DNA of 64,000 nucleotides from Lepidodermella squamata (taxonomy: Eukaryota > Gastrotricha), in NCBI GenBank assembly GCA_047495785.1, contig JBLDXI010000025.1, forward strand, positions 2,415,063-2,479,062, in the 5' to 3' direction. Shown in pieces: positions 8,301-19,071 of this stretch (positions are counted from its first letter, which is position 1; each line of letters opens with the position of its first letter). The position numbers and the translations under genes were made by a program. The notes under the pieces were generated by a model. That model saw only the letters and a program-made list of their open reading frames with translations, ran no database searches and was not told the DNA's origin.

Positions 8301-11300
8301 TATCACATACCAGCAAAACCCTTTCAGCTTGAATCCTGAAACCGGCGAACTGCGCCTGTCACCGGGCCACTCGCTCGACAAAGACATCGTTGGCATGTAT
8401 AACCTATCGGTCAGACTCCAGGATCTTGGAAATCCACCTCAAAACACAACATGCCAAGTTGTTGTCAAAATTCTGGATGTCAACAACAAACCGCCCAAGT
8501 TTATCCCGTCTGCTGTTAAATATGTCTCTGTCAGCGAAAATTCATCGCCTGAGAAATTCCTCGCAGTCATGTCTGCGGAAGATCCGGATATCGATGCTAA
8601 TCTTGAATACATTTTACTTACTGACCTAGTTTCGGCCGAATTCGGGCCACATTGGGTGGAAGCGTCGACTAGCCCGGCGCCGAGAAATTCGTCGTCAATG
8701 TTGACATTAGGCGAGTATCAAAACGACAGCTTGTACTCGCCTGTGCCGGGCAGCTCGACATCACCCCTTCTCACCTCACCGCCGCCCCTTTCGACAGCTT
8801 CGACGTCGCCTCAGTTGTCTAGCTTGGTTCAGAAACTGTTCTTAGTCGACAAACGCAACGGTTTTGTTCGGCTTCTGGATAAACTGGACCGCGAGCAGTT
8901 GCATGCGATTAAACTTCCGATTTTAGTCCGCGATCTGAATGCAGTTTCGCAAGCGCAAACCGCGACTGGCACCCTTGTGATTCAAGTTACCGACGTCAAC
9001 GATGCGACACCGCAATTCGACCGCGCTGATAGTTACTATCATTTCGAGGTAATTTTACTGCCTTTTAGCACTGATTTTGAGGACATCAATACTGAACTTA
9101 ATCTTGTTGTTCAGCGTACTTGAATTCTAAAATTAATCAAAATAATGATGAAATGTGAATCTATCGCTAAACATTGCTTAGTAAACATGTTTCAGACGGA
9201 AATCAGTGCACGTGTACCCAACTCTTAGATGAAAGATGAGATCTGTAATGGAGACAAGAGACAATGCAACTTCAAGATTTAAGCCTAACTTTTTTGGTTT
9301 TCAGGTCTCGGAGTCCGCTCCTATTTCGAGCCGAATCGGCGCTGTCAAGTGCATTGATGCAGACAGTGACGATGCGACTTACATCGAAGTGGAGCCGTGG
9401 GGCGATCGGCATCTCATCGACGTGACGCCGATAGGCGATGTGTTCACGAAGCAGTTGCTCGACTTTGAAACGCAGCGCCAGCTAAACGTCACCGTGACTT
9501 GCACGGACCGGGCTGGGCACCGAGCTCGGGCCATCGTCGCAGTGTCTCTGCTCGATGAAAACGACTGCGTACCAGCGTTCACTTCCGCACCAGACTACGC
9601 CACCGTGGCTGAGCTGGCTCCTCATGGTGAGCTGGTCGCAGAAATGCGGGCTACTGACTGCGATACTGGCGAGTACGGTCGCCTTAACTACTTTATCGTT
9701 GGCGGTAACGAAAAGGGCCACTTCGCCATCAACACTTACACTGGCGCTGTCACTGTTAACGGAATATTAGACGCGGAGACTGTCGACAATTATGAACTGA
9801 CCCTGTTAGTTAGGGACAATCCACTAGCAGCTCTGGCGAACCAGACAAACTCGGCTACGAAGCGTCTGCTGATTGCTGTGAAAGACATAAATGACTGCGT
9901 TCCAACCTTCGGCAAAGCCTCAGTTGCGCTTGGTGATATAGATATTTCAGCTCTCATCCCAGGCTTCCAACTCGTCGAACTGCCGCTTGCTAAGGATTGT
10001 GATAGAAGCATCAACAACTCGGCAATCACGTACTCTATTGATATGAACCTATACCCTGGGCCTCGTTTATTCGACATCGATCCTTCGACGGGGCGGGTCA
10101 GTGTGTCTGCCAAGGCATCGCCTAACGACTTCGAGAAAGTCGCAAACAGTCTTTACCATTTCGCTATCAAAGCCTCAGACCATGGCCTACCCGAACCACT
10201 CAGCAGCATTGCGACAGTTTCGCTGGTCATCAAGAAGGGTCAAACCTCTACTCCCTTCGTGTATACTGAAAAATCGCTTAGACCTTCAAACTCGCCGAAA
10301 TCGCTAGATCATACTGTTGCTATCGAAAGCTCGGGCGAATTAAATTTCCAGGTTAAGGAGGAATGGTCTGGTTGTTTTGGTACTCTCAAGTTGAAGCCGG
10401 AATTCATCAGTTGTTGCCACGACCTTCAATTCGACATTCTGAACTCGAAATACAACAGCTACATAGTTGCGAAGCAAATTAACGATAAAGTTGAGTTGTG
10501 TCTGCAGAAGCCAATCGACCACGAGGCCGCGATTTCTCAGCAGAATTCGTCCAAGGTGATTTTCCCGTTCACGTTGTCTATCCACGGTGCTAACTGCAAC
10601 CTCACGGCTTCGCGTTGTCTATCCGAGACGCCTTTCACCGTGGAAGTGCTCGATATCAATGACAACGCGCCTGTTTTCGAGAAACGCGAGCTTACAGTTC
10701 GAGCCCTTAGCCCTATCATTCGTGATGGCGATGTGATTGCGGATTTACGGGATTACCTGACTGATCGCGATTTCGATGCCGATTTCACAGCTGTCCGCTA
10801 TCGCATGTCGCCCCATGATAGCGTGAACAACCAGTTATCGGCTTTCCGGCGGTTTTTCGCGTTCAATGAAACATCCGGAGTTATCACTGTCTTGCCTGGC
10901 GACTTGCGTGCGCCTCTTTCACTCGCCAACCCAGCGAGCCCTATCCGGGTGACAATTTCGGCCTGGGACAATTCGACAATTAGGAAAAATGTAGAATCCA
11001 CAGTTCTCATTACGGTAAATTTTGTTGCTCTTATGATCTATGAGCATTTTAAGAATTGATTTTATAGATTCCGATTGTCACTAATTTGTCAAACTTGCTC
11101 GATATAATCGTTCGATACCCGACTGCGACATTTGACGAGAACTATCTATCGCGATATTTGCCTGAGAATGAAGACGACAGACTGTACGCAAGCCGATTTG
11201 TCCAGGCACTAAACGACGCGCTATCTACTGTAGAAGACATGGCACCTCTGCAAGTAGTCGAAGCAGGTCCTACTCTGCGGTTCGGTCCAAAATTCGCCGA

Positions 11301-11983
11301 CTCTGATTTGTGAGTTCCGTCCATCAATTTGAGCTTTGCTCTAGTATTATTGTTTTTATTAGATTGCACGTGATTGTTCACGAAGCGGAGAATCCTAAGC
11401 GTGTGACAAGTTTCAAGAGGACAGTTCCAAACGCCGATTTCGATAACAATGCTGACTCTTTGCGGAAATCGCTTTACAGAGCTTACCGCAGCTCTGATTC
11501 GATGAAAGACGTTTATGTGAGATTTGTCGTCATTCAACTCCAGGTAATTAATTTCAACTTCAAAAATCTCTTCTGATGAATTATTTTTCGTCGTAGCCAT
11601 TGCCATTGCTTTCGCAAAATTCAACGACTGGCCCTGATGCAATGTCAGCCGTGTTGCTGAACCTGACGATAACAGTGCCTGGCTCATCACCTGTCGACTT
11701 GATTCGAGTCGAAGAGCGCGTGTCTGCCGTCAAGCAGGAGGCAGCGTCGAGCGACGAGACTTTCACTACGTATATGTCATGGGCTTTCCTGTCGATCGTC
11801 ATCGTTTCGTTCCTGACCATGTCGATCTTGATCCTCGTCGCCGCCTTCATCGTATTCAGGCAAAAGTACGCAAAAGAGGCAGCCGAGCACTGCGCTAGTA
11901 GGCAATGCAACGCTAGCAGCTCGTCCACCGGCTGCGACTACGATAGGCCTATAGCCGTCGTCAGTGACGCAAAATTCACATGA
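5340..11983 (+). CDS. non-classical transmembrane cadherin (short-tail form)
   Basis: Nine exons: 5340-5415, 5532-6880, 6930-7265, 7323-7904, 7960-9048, 9305-11014, 11068-11309, 11363-11543, 11597-11983. They total 1984 codons (1983 aa). The protein starts with a signal peptide (TRLSFILTLVLLP). An extracellular series of cadherin repeats follows, recognised by their calcium-binding endings: VADIDDNDPVFS, LLDVNDNGPTF, FTDINDNAPEC, ILDVNNKPPKF, VTDVNDATPQF, LLDENDCVPAF, VKDINDCVPTF and VLDINDNAPVF. Some linkers are degenerate (DVNNK, DENDC). There is no EGF or laminin-G domain. One transmembrane helix (AFLSIVIVSFLTMSILILVAAFIVF) precedes a 42-residue tail without an evident beta-catenin site. 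The protein should mediate calcium-dependent adhesion, closest in architecture to protocadherin or Dachsous-type molecules. The intron at 9049-9304 (256 nt) is about five times longer than the others. Confidence 0.85.
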
Positions 11984-12133
11984 CCCGAATATTTTCGAGA
12001 AAATTTATTCAAAAAAATCTTTAAAAAATAGAGCCATTTATTTTCAAATATTTGTGCTATAAACTATGAAATTATTGTTGTTTAATAATATTATATGTTT
12101 CCTCTTCTCCTATTTTCCTTGCGATCGCCGCAG

Positions 12134-13264
12134 GTACCACCGAAAGATGCGTGCCCTCGAAATCCTTCTCACAGCTGGTTAGTTGTCGATGCTTAGCAAA
12201 TCGACGTTGTTTCGTTTTTTTGTTAAAAAATCATATATATCCGCGCGTTTTCGTCGTCATCTCGGTTGTGTGCATGCTTTGCGGCATCTACGCACTTTAA
12301 TTCGAATTCAATCGTTCTTCCATCACTGTTTTGTTTCGTCGTCCGTTTTTTGCTTTGGTGCTTTTTAGTTCTATCATATTATTGCAAAGTAGAGCGAATC
12401 ATTTATTGCGCATTCTCATTGTCTTATAATTTCTTCACCTTGTCTTATCACCACGTGGCCGTACAGATTCGGCGAATCGCCATCACCAGCCCAAAGCCGG
12501 CGGTACGACAACAATCATGAGCGGAGGCCCGAGCAGTCTGCGCGAGACGCAACACGGCAACACGGCCGCCTTCTTCGACTCGCGCACCCTGCCAGCCGAA
12601 AGCGCGGCGACTAAAATCACGAACGGCAACAAAGATCCGGGCCACTTTTACAAGAACAACGCCGTATCACTGACACGTGTTCACTATTCACGGGCGAGCG
12701 GTTTACCGGGTCCGGTCAACACGCCAAGCAGTAGTAACAATAACAGTAATCACAGCGAAGAAGCCCCACTGAAAAGTAGTAATAACGGCGGCCTGCTTGA
12801 CAAGTAAGCGCACATGTCTTTTTCACGCATTATCGTTTTTTTCCGGAAAAATAACCCGAGTGTCGCTTGATTTTTCGCACTTGAAACCGCCTAACCCCAC
12901 AGCAAATTTGATTTATTTTCATGTGTTGTTGCTATTATTATTATCTTTCGGGGAATGAATTTACAGTGTGATTTACCACCACATCAAACCGCCCGCCCCG
13001 CCGCCGCCGGGTGGGCTGAGTCACCGTTTTGGTGGCGCGCGGCGTTTCCTGGTCATCAGACGGCGAAAGACCGCGATCGGTCAAATCGAGCGTGACGATG
13101 ACCTGGCGGAGTTGACGGCCTCAGCTTCGGCTGCGGTGCCGCCGTCAACAGCCGGGGCATCGCCATCGCCGAAAAAGGTTCGCTTCGCCCTTCCGGCCCG
13201 CAGCAGCCGATGTGACACGCCGAGCGAAACAGTCAGTAAAAACACCGGCTGTCTCGAAATTTGA
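12134..13264 (+). CDS. alternative long cytoplasmic tail of the cadherin (exons 12134-12177, 12467-12803, 12967-13264)
   Basis: A GT donor within the last cadherin exon (exon end 11865, between the A and G of the Lys codon in FRQKY) matches an acceptor at 12133. The junction regenerates the same Lys-Tyr, giving FRQKYHRKMRALEIL instead of FRQKYAKEAAEHC. The 44-nt exon then joins 12467 in frame. The continuation is rich in Ser, Asn, Gln and Pro, with a proline run (KPPAPPPPGG) and a basic patch (RRKTAIG). The whole long form sums to 2171 codons, divisible by three. No separate start with a good upstream signal is needed. A separate gene starting at ATG 12517 remains possible. Transcript data would settle it; I infer an alternative tail. 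Confidence 0.55.
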
Positions 13265-13401
13265 TAGGTAGCCAAAAATTAGAAGACGCGGGTTTGAACC
13301 GGGGAATAGATTATAACTTTTCTTATACTAGGCTGTTTTGTTTGCTTTGGTATTCATTCCTATACTTTCTTTTGTTTCGCCTTTCTTTAACGCCCGCGAA
13401 G

Positions 13402-13684
13402 AAATCCGATAATGGTGGCACCGGCGCCGGTTGTGAGGCGCTACCAGCCGCGAACGTCGGCGGGTACGGCCTTCGTCAAGGCGCTGCGCTCGGGCCGCCT
13501 CTCGGTGATAACGCCGGCGAGCAGCAGTGGCACTGACGAAGCGCTCGTGCCGACGGCGAATAATAACATCATTCGCAGCTCCGGCAGCGCCGTGTCACCG
13601 TCGTCCGTCGCTGCCGCCAGCAAACCTGCCGGCAGCATCGTCGAGTTCGAACAGGCCGATATCATATTCCAGCAGCGAAAATAA
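13402..13684 (+). CDS. second alternative terminal exon for the cadherin tail
   Basis: The AG at 13400-13401 follows a pyrimidine-rich stretch (TTTCGCCTTTCTTTAACG). The downstream frame is open to a stop at 13682-13684. Its phase (two bases carried in) equals that of the exon starting at 12967, so the donor at 12803 can join either. The encoded 90 or so residues read VVRRYQPRTSAGTAFVKALR, then a Ser/Ala/Pro-rich stretch ending SIVEFEQADIIFQQRK. A polyadenylation-like AATAAA follows 21 bp after the stop, supporting a transcript end here. Alternatively it is a small independent gene starting at ATG 13412. Confidence 0.5.
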
Positions 13685-13704
13685 CAAAATACCTATAATC
13701 ACAC

Positions 13705-13710
13705 AATAAA
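13705..13710 (+). terminator. polyadenylation signal AATAAA
   Basis: AATAAA 21 bp downstream of the stop at 13684, suggesting that transcripts using the 13402-13684 exon end near here. Confidence 0.5.
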
Positions 13711-14016
13711 GAGTAAAGAAGCGTTATTACCTATCGTTGTTGGGTAAACTATGGATAAAACGTACCAGTAGAACACGCACGGTTCATGAGATCACCCGCA
13801 TGAAATGGTTGCACCGAATTTATCCTGTTAACTCACCGCACTTAAATGCATTTTTCTTTTAGCTTGCACTAATACTAACTTGATTGAAATGAAACAATGG
13901 TTTCGGGAGTTTGAAGGCGCTTGCCTGTGGTTTCTCTGATATTATATATTCTAGCGGTGTAGAATGATAGATTTTGTGTTATATTCGAGTGGTTAATTTG
14001 TGTTTTCTACTCGCAG

Positions 14017-15130
14017 CTTCCGCACGAATATTTTCTCCACATTCTTTCGGCCGATCGCAGCCCAGCCGTCGCAGCTGGGCGCCGACTCTTATCGGCACGC
14101 AAACAGACAACAGCAGCAGCAGAGACAGCGTGGCGATGACGACGCGGACAGCCGAGCAACAGCAGCAGCAGATGATGATGGCGTTCGCGAGCAACCTGAC
14201 GAGTCTAAACCCCGGCGTCTTTTCACCTTCGGCGGCGATGATGGCGCTGGAGGAGGAGTCGCTGTCGGGCCCGGACGCGCAGCTGGCGCTCGTCGCGCAA
14301 ATGGCGCAGTACAGCGACGCGCGACCGCCGGCGCCGTCTACACCGGCGAGGTGCCCAAGTTCATCGCGAGCCTGGTCGCCAGCCAGCAGTCGGGCTCCAA
14401 CGCCAGCCTCGACGCCCCGATCGCCCCCAGCGGCAGCACCGGCGACGAGGGCTTCGCGTCGTTCACCAGCCTGCCGCCGCCCGACGGGCAACAGCGGCGC
14501 AGCCAGCAGCGCCTGCTCTCGAACAGCCTCGACGGCCGCAGCCTGGCGGTGGCGCCTCACGAGTCGCAACAGCAACAGCAGCAGCAGCAGCAGCAGTCCG
14601 CGGTCGTGGTGCCAGCGTTTGGCCGCCGGGCTTCTGCTCCAGCGGCCGAGAACGTGTACGACGCCGACGCCGACGACGATGTGGCCGCCTCCATCGCCTA
14701 CGAAAACGGCGCCGCCGCCGACGGATCCGACCAGTACTGCCCCATCGAGACATATGCCAAGTTTCCGTTTATAGACTCCACCGTGTCGTCCAGCTTCAAC
14801 AACATCACCGGCTGCAACTCGAGTAGCTTCTCGCCCTTCCGCCCGCAGGTTACCCGCGGCGCCCACCACTTCTCGGCTGATAACGGCGGCGGCTGTCGGC
14901 GCCAGCGCACGCCAACCGGTTTCGTCTACAACGTCGACATTCACTACCGGCAACCGTCTCCGGCGCACAGCGACTCGACGGCGAGACACGACGACCGGTT
15001 GCAGTTGGCGGCGCAGAGTTTCATGCCGGCTCCTGTTGATGACGACGAGCGAGTGGACGCGTCACCCCATGGCTTCCCTTCATCCCCGCCGTCACCATCA
15101 CTCGCTCTCGTTTCTGCAACTCTGCTCTGA
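14017..15130 (+). CDS. third possible terminal exon: low-complexity Ser/Gln/Asp-rich tail
   Basis: The acceptor TTTTCTACTCGCAG ends at 14016. Downstream one frame is open for 371 codons to 15130, again with two bases carried in, so it is phase-compatible with the donor at 12803. The protein is low in complexity: Gln runs, Asp/Ala blocks, then PKFIASLVASQQSGSNASLD, PIETYAKFPFIDSTVSSSF and GFVYNVDIHYRQ. Between about 14120 and 14335 another frame has markedly higher GC at third codon positions and reads more protein-like (AFASNLTSLNPGVFSPSAAM). That hints at a frame switch near 14330, either a sequence error or an unrecognised splice. An AATAAA lies at 15409. It may be an independent gene. Confidence 0.4.
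14567..14596 (+). repeat. CAG/CAA repeat encoding ten glutamines
   Basis: CAACAGCAA followed by seven CAG units in the reading frame of the 14017-15130 exon. It codes for Gln10 in that frame and is a candidate for length polymorphism. Confidence 0.9.
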
Positions 15131-15878
15131 TTACAAGCTCACTCTTCCCTTTAAAAAGCTTTATTGCCCATATAGCTCTAAATTTTTTAACACCAAAAGC
15201 ATCTCCCTCTCAGTGTCTCACCTCAAAGTCGCGACAATATTTTTATCTATTGTAAAACTGAAACCAAAGATGGATGACCTTTAGCATGGAATTTTTGAAC
15301 CTGCGTATCTTCGAATTTGCGGCGAAACTCTGTTGTATATAGATTCACGAGCTGATAAATCCTAAAAGAATTCATTAGCTTCGCAAAACTTCTGTACATA
15401 TTTTGTTGAATAAATGTTATGACTATTGCGAAAACTATGCTACTAAAAACTCGGCGTAACTATAATTTAAATATTGCGTAAAAACGATGGAAAGAATAAA
15501 AATGTTTGCTCCAAGGTGTTTGTTGTGTTTTCAAGTTAACAGGTTGCAGCTTCGAGATCAGTAGATTCGGCAAAACGTCTGATAGCCAACAAAATTTGAT
15601 CAATTTTACTTCAGTTCTGTTTTTGAAGCAGCTCATGAAAAAATAAACATCTTGATTTCAAGAGGATTCGGGTCATTATAGACGAAATTATCGACATGAC
15701 ATCGCAAGTTGGGAAAAATAATACACCTACCCGAAACAAAAATCACTTAAAATAGCTTCCCTGTGCGTCAAATAAAAAATATATAAATTAAAAACGGAAA
15801 AATACAGAGGTTTCATGATAGAATTTATGTGTCTAAAAAGAAAAATTTCTATAGATCGAGACATCAGAGTATGGAGTA
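15131..15878. other. intergenic region between convergent genes
   Basis: AT-rich, with AATAAA at 15409-15414 on the + strand serving the cadherin-side transcript. On the far side it should hold the 3' end of the formamidase-like gene on the - strand. No further gene or repeat seen. Confidence 0.5.
15409..15414 (+). terminator. polyadenylation signal AATAAA
   Basis: AATAAA 279 bp after the stop at 15130. It is the likely end of transcripts containing the 14017-15130 exon. Confidence 0.4.
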
Positions 15879-17972
15879 TCATCGGAAAATCGCTAGTAAC
15901 CCAAGTTCGAGGGCTATAAGTACAGTCAGCATTTGTAGAGAGGATGCTGAGTTGAGTTCGCGAGGAGCCGCTTTTATGAAAGGATAGCTAGCATCGTACT
16001 CAGGGCTCGTTTCGACAGATGAAGCTTCTTCTTGACCTAAAAACGCCACAACCGATGCAGGCGATCCCGATCCACCATCGATGCTCAACGGAATCTGGAA
16101 ACAATAAATCTCAGTAATTGAAAGTATTAAATTAAAAGGGCGAGTCGTTAATAGTAGCAGATGGCCGCGAACGAGTAAATGGATTCCAAAATCAGTGAGC
16201 TTACAATGAGACAGGGCACCGGTTTCCCTCCGTCAGGCAGTTGATGTATATTGTTCAGGTTTTCGAGCACAAAAGCGCCATTCGAGGCAGCTATAACATG
16301 TGCGGACAAATCTTCGCTCGGACCTGGATCTATGCTGAGCGTATCGATGCCCAGCCCGACGTAGCGGGCTTCAGTCGCACCAGGCGGTGGTTGCACCAGC
16401 ATTGACGCCAGTTCCCGTGAAACCCCGGGAAAAATCATTTGGTTGACGTAAAGCGAGCTGTTGCGCCAATACTTGCTGACGCCGGTGTGAAAGAGCGCGA
16501 CGCAGCCCGATGACATGCGTTTCAACGAAGAGCTTGAAGGTCCAAACTCCTCGTAGTCCGATATAGAAATGCCACGCTCGGTTGCCGACGTCTTACGACC
16601 TGGGAGCATCTGAAACAAGAACAGAGAGGTCGAAATTTGAGATTCGAAAAATCAACCTTACCTGCCGCGAAAGGTCAACCTTGAAGCAGCAATTAGAGAA
16701 CAGTTTTGATTTTGGTAGTTTCGCAATGTCGGATCCGTTAGGCAGCATATGATAAGGCGCGTCAATGTGGGTGCCAAAGTGTTCCGCGAACTTGACACGC
16801 ACATGCGGCCGCGGAGGGCGCACGGTGCGGTGCTGCGGCGATAAGGCTGGTCCAACTGGGGCGGCGAAGAAATTGGGATGCTGCTCGCCGATATTCGCGG
16901 CTTGCTGCTCAGAAAACAACATCGCCCGACCACTTTTTGTCGACATGGTCGCTCGTACGATCGGCTTTGGTGTTCCAGGCCATAGAGGTAGTGAGTTTGA
17001 CAGCGGGTCTTTCGGGAACCACTCGTGTGATAACGAAACTGGCTGCTTCGATGTGAAATTGAGCAAGGTCACAGCAGCTAGTCCGACTGGTACCGTGCGG
17101 TCTGGCTGGAAAACCAGAAAATACGCGTAGAAAAATGTGCTGGAATCGAACTCGTCGTCAGTGAATTCGAGAGCGTAGCCTCGCTTACTCCGCTCATGGC
17201 GTTGATGGTGGTGATGGCGTCGGAGCCTTTGCCGAGCCGCTTTCCGAGACTCGGCCACCGCTGCGCCCATTTTTAAGGCGTCTTCGTGAGACACCGGCGC
17301 TGCCGATACTATTAAAACAATTCCGTTGTTTAAAAACGCGAGTTCGAGCGAGGCAAATTGAGCCGATTGAGTCGAATTACACGGCGCAAGGCCTTTGCAA
17401 TACGTCGACTTTCGACGGGAAGCTTCCAGCTCTCGCTTGCCGTCAATATATCGATGGTTTGTGATTAAAACTGATATTTGCTTGTCGAATATCAAACAAT
17501 CAGTAGCTTCGGTTGTCAGCAAGTCGTGCTCGTGATCTTCGTCATCTGCGTACGCCGACGAGTCTATGAGTATGACGACTGAGTGGGGAGTCACCTTGGC
17601 GAAGTCTTCGTGCGTCCACGAGTACCGCCGCCGCTCGGCTGAACTGTCGCTGGACAACGGGGCAATGAAAGCGTGAACCCGTCGACCCTGAAGAGCGTCG
17701 ACACCGCCCAAGTTTTCGTAGAAACCACGCGGCAAGAGCGCACTAGTTGCCTTACGCGTGTCCTTGACTTCGACTGTATTGACGAGAACGCGGCTGTCAT
17801 CGCGTAGAGACTCTTCGAGCCGATAAACTGTCGGGAGAATCACTGTTCCAGCATCCTCAGGCTTGATTGGCCGGGTCAAATCAATCACATGAACTGGATC
17901 CTGAGCGGCCGATACCGCGACAAGCAGCAAAGAAAAGGCGAACAGGTAGAGAAGGCTCGAAATCGCCATCAT
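15879..17972 (-). CDS. secreted/GPI-anchored kynurenine formamidase-like (cyclase family) protein
   Basis: Exons 17972-16662, 16609-16205 and 16094-15879 sum to 643 aa. The start is the ATG pair at 17972; a GTG four codons upstream is ignored. A signal peptide (SLLYLFAFSLLLVAVSA) opens it and a hydrophobic C-terminus (SLQMLTVLIALELGLLAIF) resembles a GPI-attachment signal. The C-terminal half has the family hallmarks: SLSHEW..WPG near residue 330, the metal-binding HFGTHIDAPYH near 415, GLGIDTLSIDP and GGSGSPASVVAFL. These bind divalent metal and hydrolyse N-formylkynurenine or related amides. The N-terminal half begins like the same domain (VIDLTRPI) but lacks HxGTHxDxPxH, suggesting a degenerate first copy, followed by a His-rich basic linker around residues 250-265 (RRHHHHQRHERSKR). 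The substrate is not predictable. Confidence 0.8.
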
Positions 17973-19071
17973 TTGACCACACACATTGCCTCTGATGAAG
18001 ATATTGTTCTGCTCGTACTAGAGAGCACTATTTTTGTAGAAAACAATCGCCTATAATAAGCATCAGAAAAATTTAAGACCGGGTAAATGCGCTTTTTTTG
18101 ATTTAGCGGCGCGCAGTTTGAAATGCGGTGGCACTATTATTAGTGGTGTCTTTTTTGCGGCTAGACGCGCTGGGGCCCGATGGGAAAGGCGCGTGTTATC
18201 AGCGCGTGCATAATACGCGATTTATTGCCGGCTGTATACTAATAAGCAGTTGTTGGCTTTCACAGGCAGGCAAATCGATACAATAGATGATCGCAGCGAG
18301 TGTAACTTGTCGCCGCATGACCTGAAATTTCGGCGGGGTGCGGCCATAAAACACGCCGTTATAGGCTTGCGTGTGGTCACTGGTCAAGCTTGACATGAAA
18401 TATTTAAATAGCGTGAATGTTTTGTTTGTGAACATCATTATCGCAGCAGGCTTTTCTAAACAAATTCAGTCATCATAGTAAAAAGCGGTCAGTTTTTGAA
18501 ATAACTGCAGACAAATAATTTGTTCCGAAAAAGCGCGCACCCGATCCATTCATCAGCATGTACGACGGTAATCGAATTTTTCAAGGCGGCTCAAGCGGAA
18601 CGCCCTTGGAAATGGAAAAAAGCGTCTCGAGAGCTAGCAACCGTGCGATCGGCTCTAATGTACTATGCTGCCCGTACTTGAATTCATTCCGAATAAGGAA
18701 GTCTGTTGTGGTCCTCTGGTCAGCAAAACACGATCTGGCACCATCGAAAATAGTGCGCGTAAAATATTGCCGCGGGAAGGAAATTGAACGCGCGCTAAAA
18801 GGTGCGGTTGACCTAAAAACCACACAGCCCTTTGTTTTCTGTATTTTAGAGTAGGTAGCTCCGTTGCGTGAGCGGGCACTTCTAACTTCTTAATGGGCGT
18901 TTCTGTCACTCTTAATGGCTCTGAGATGAAATACAGAAAATAGCGTAATTAATTTTCCGTAAGATCAAAGAGTGTCAAGGCAATAAATAGGTGAGCAGCG
19001 ACTATTTAGCGCATTTCAATTACTTTTTTATTCCGTCCTAAAAATGCAAGAATCATCGAAACGTCATAATA
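17973..19071. other. intergenic region; presumed promoter of the formamidase-like gene
   Basis: 1.1 kb. Short open frames on both strands (such as 18558-18854) have no motif, no splice continuation and unremarkable composition. I see nothing else until the TA-flanked element begins at 19072. Confidence 0.4.

Noticed and set aside
18558-18854. A 98-codon plus-strand frame upstream of the formamidase-like gene
   Set aside because: No domain, no signal peptide, no splice continuation, and open frames on the opposite strand over the same bases. Chance is more likely.
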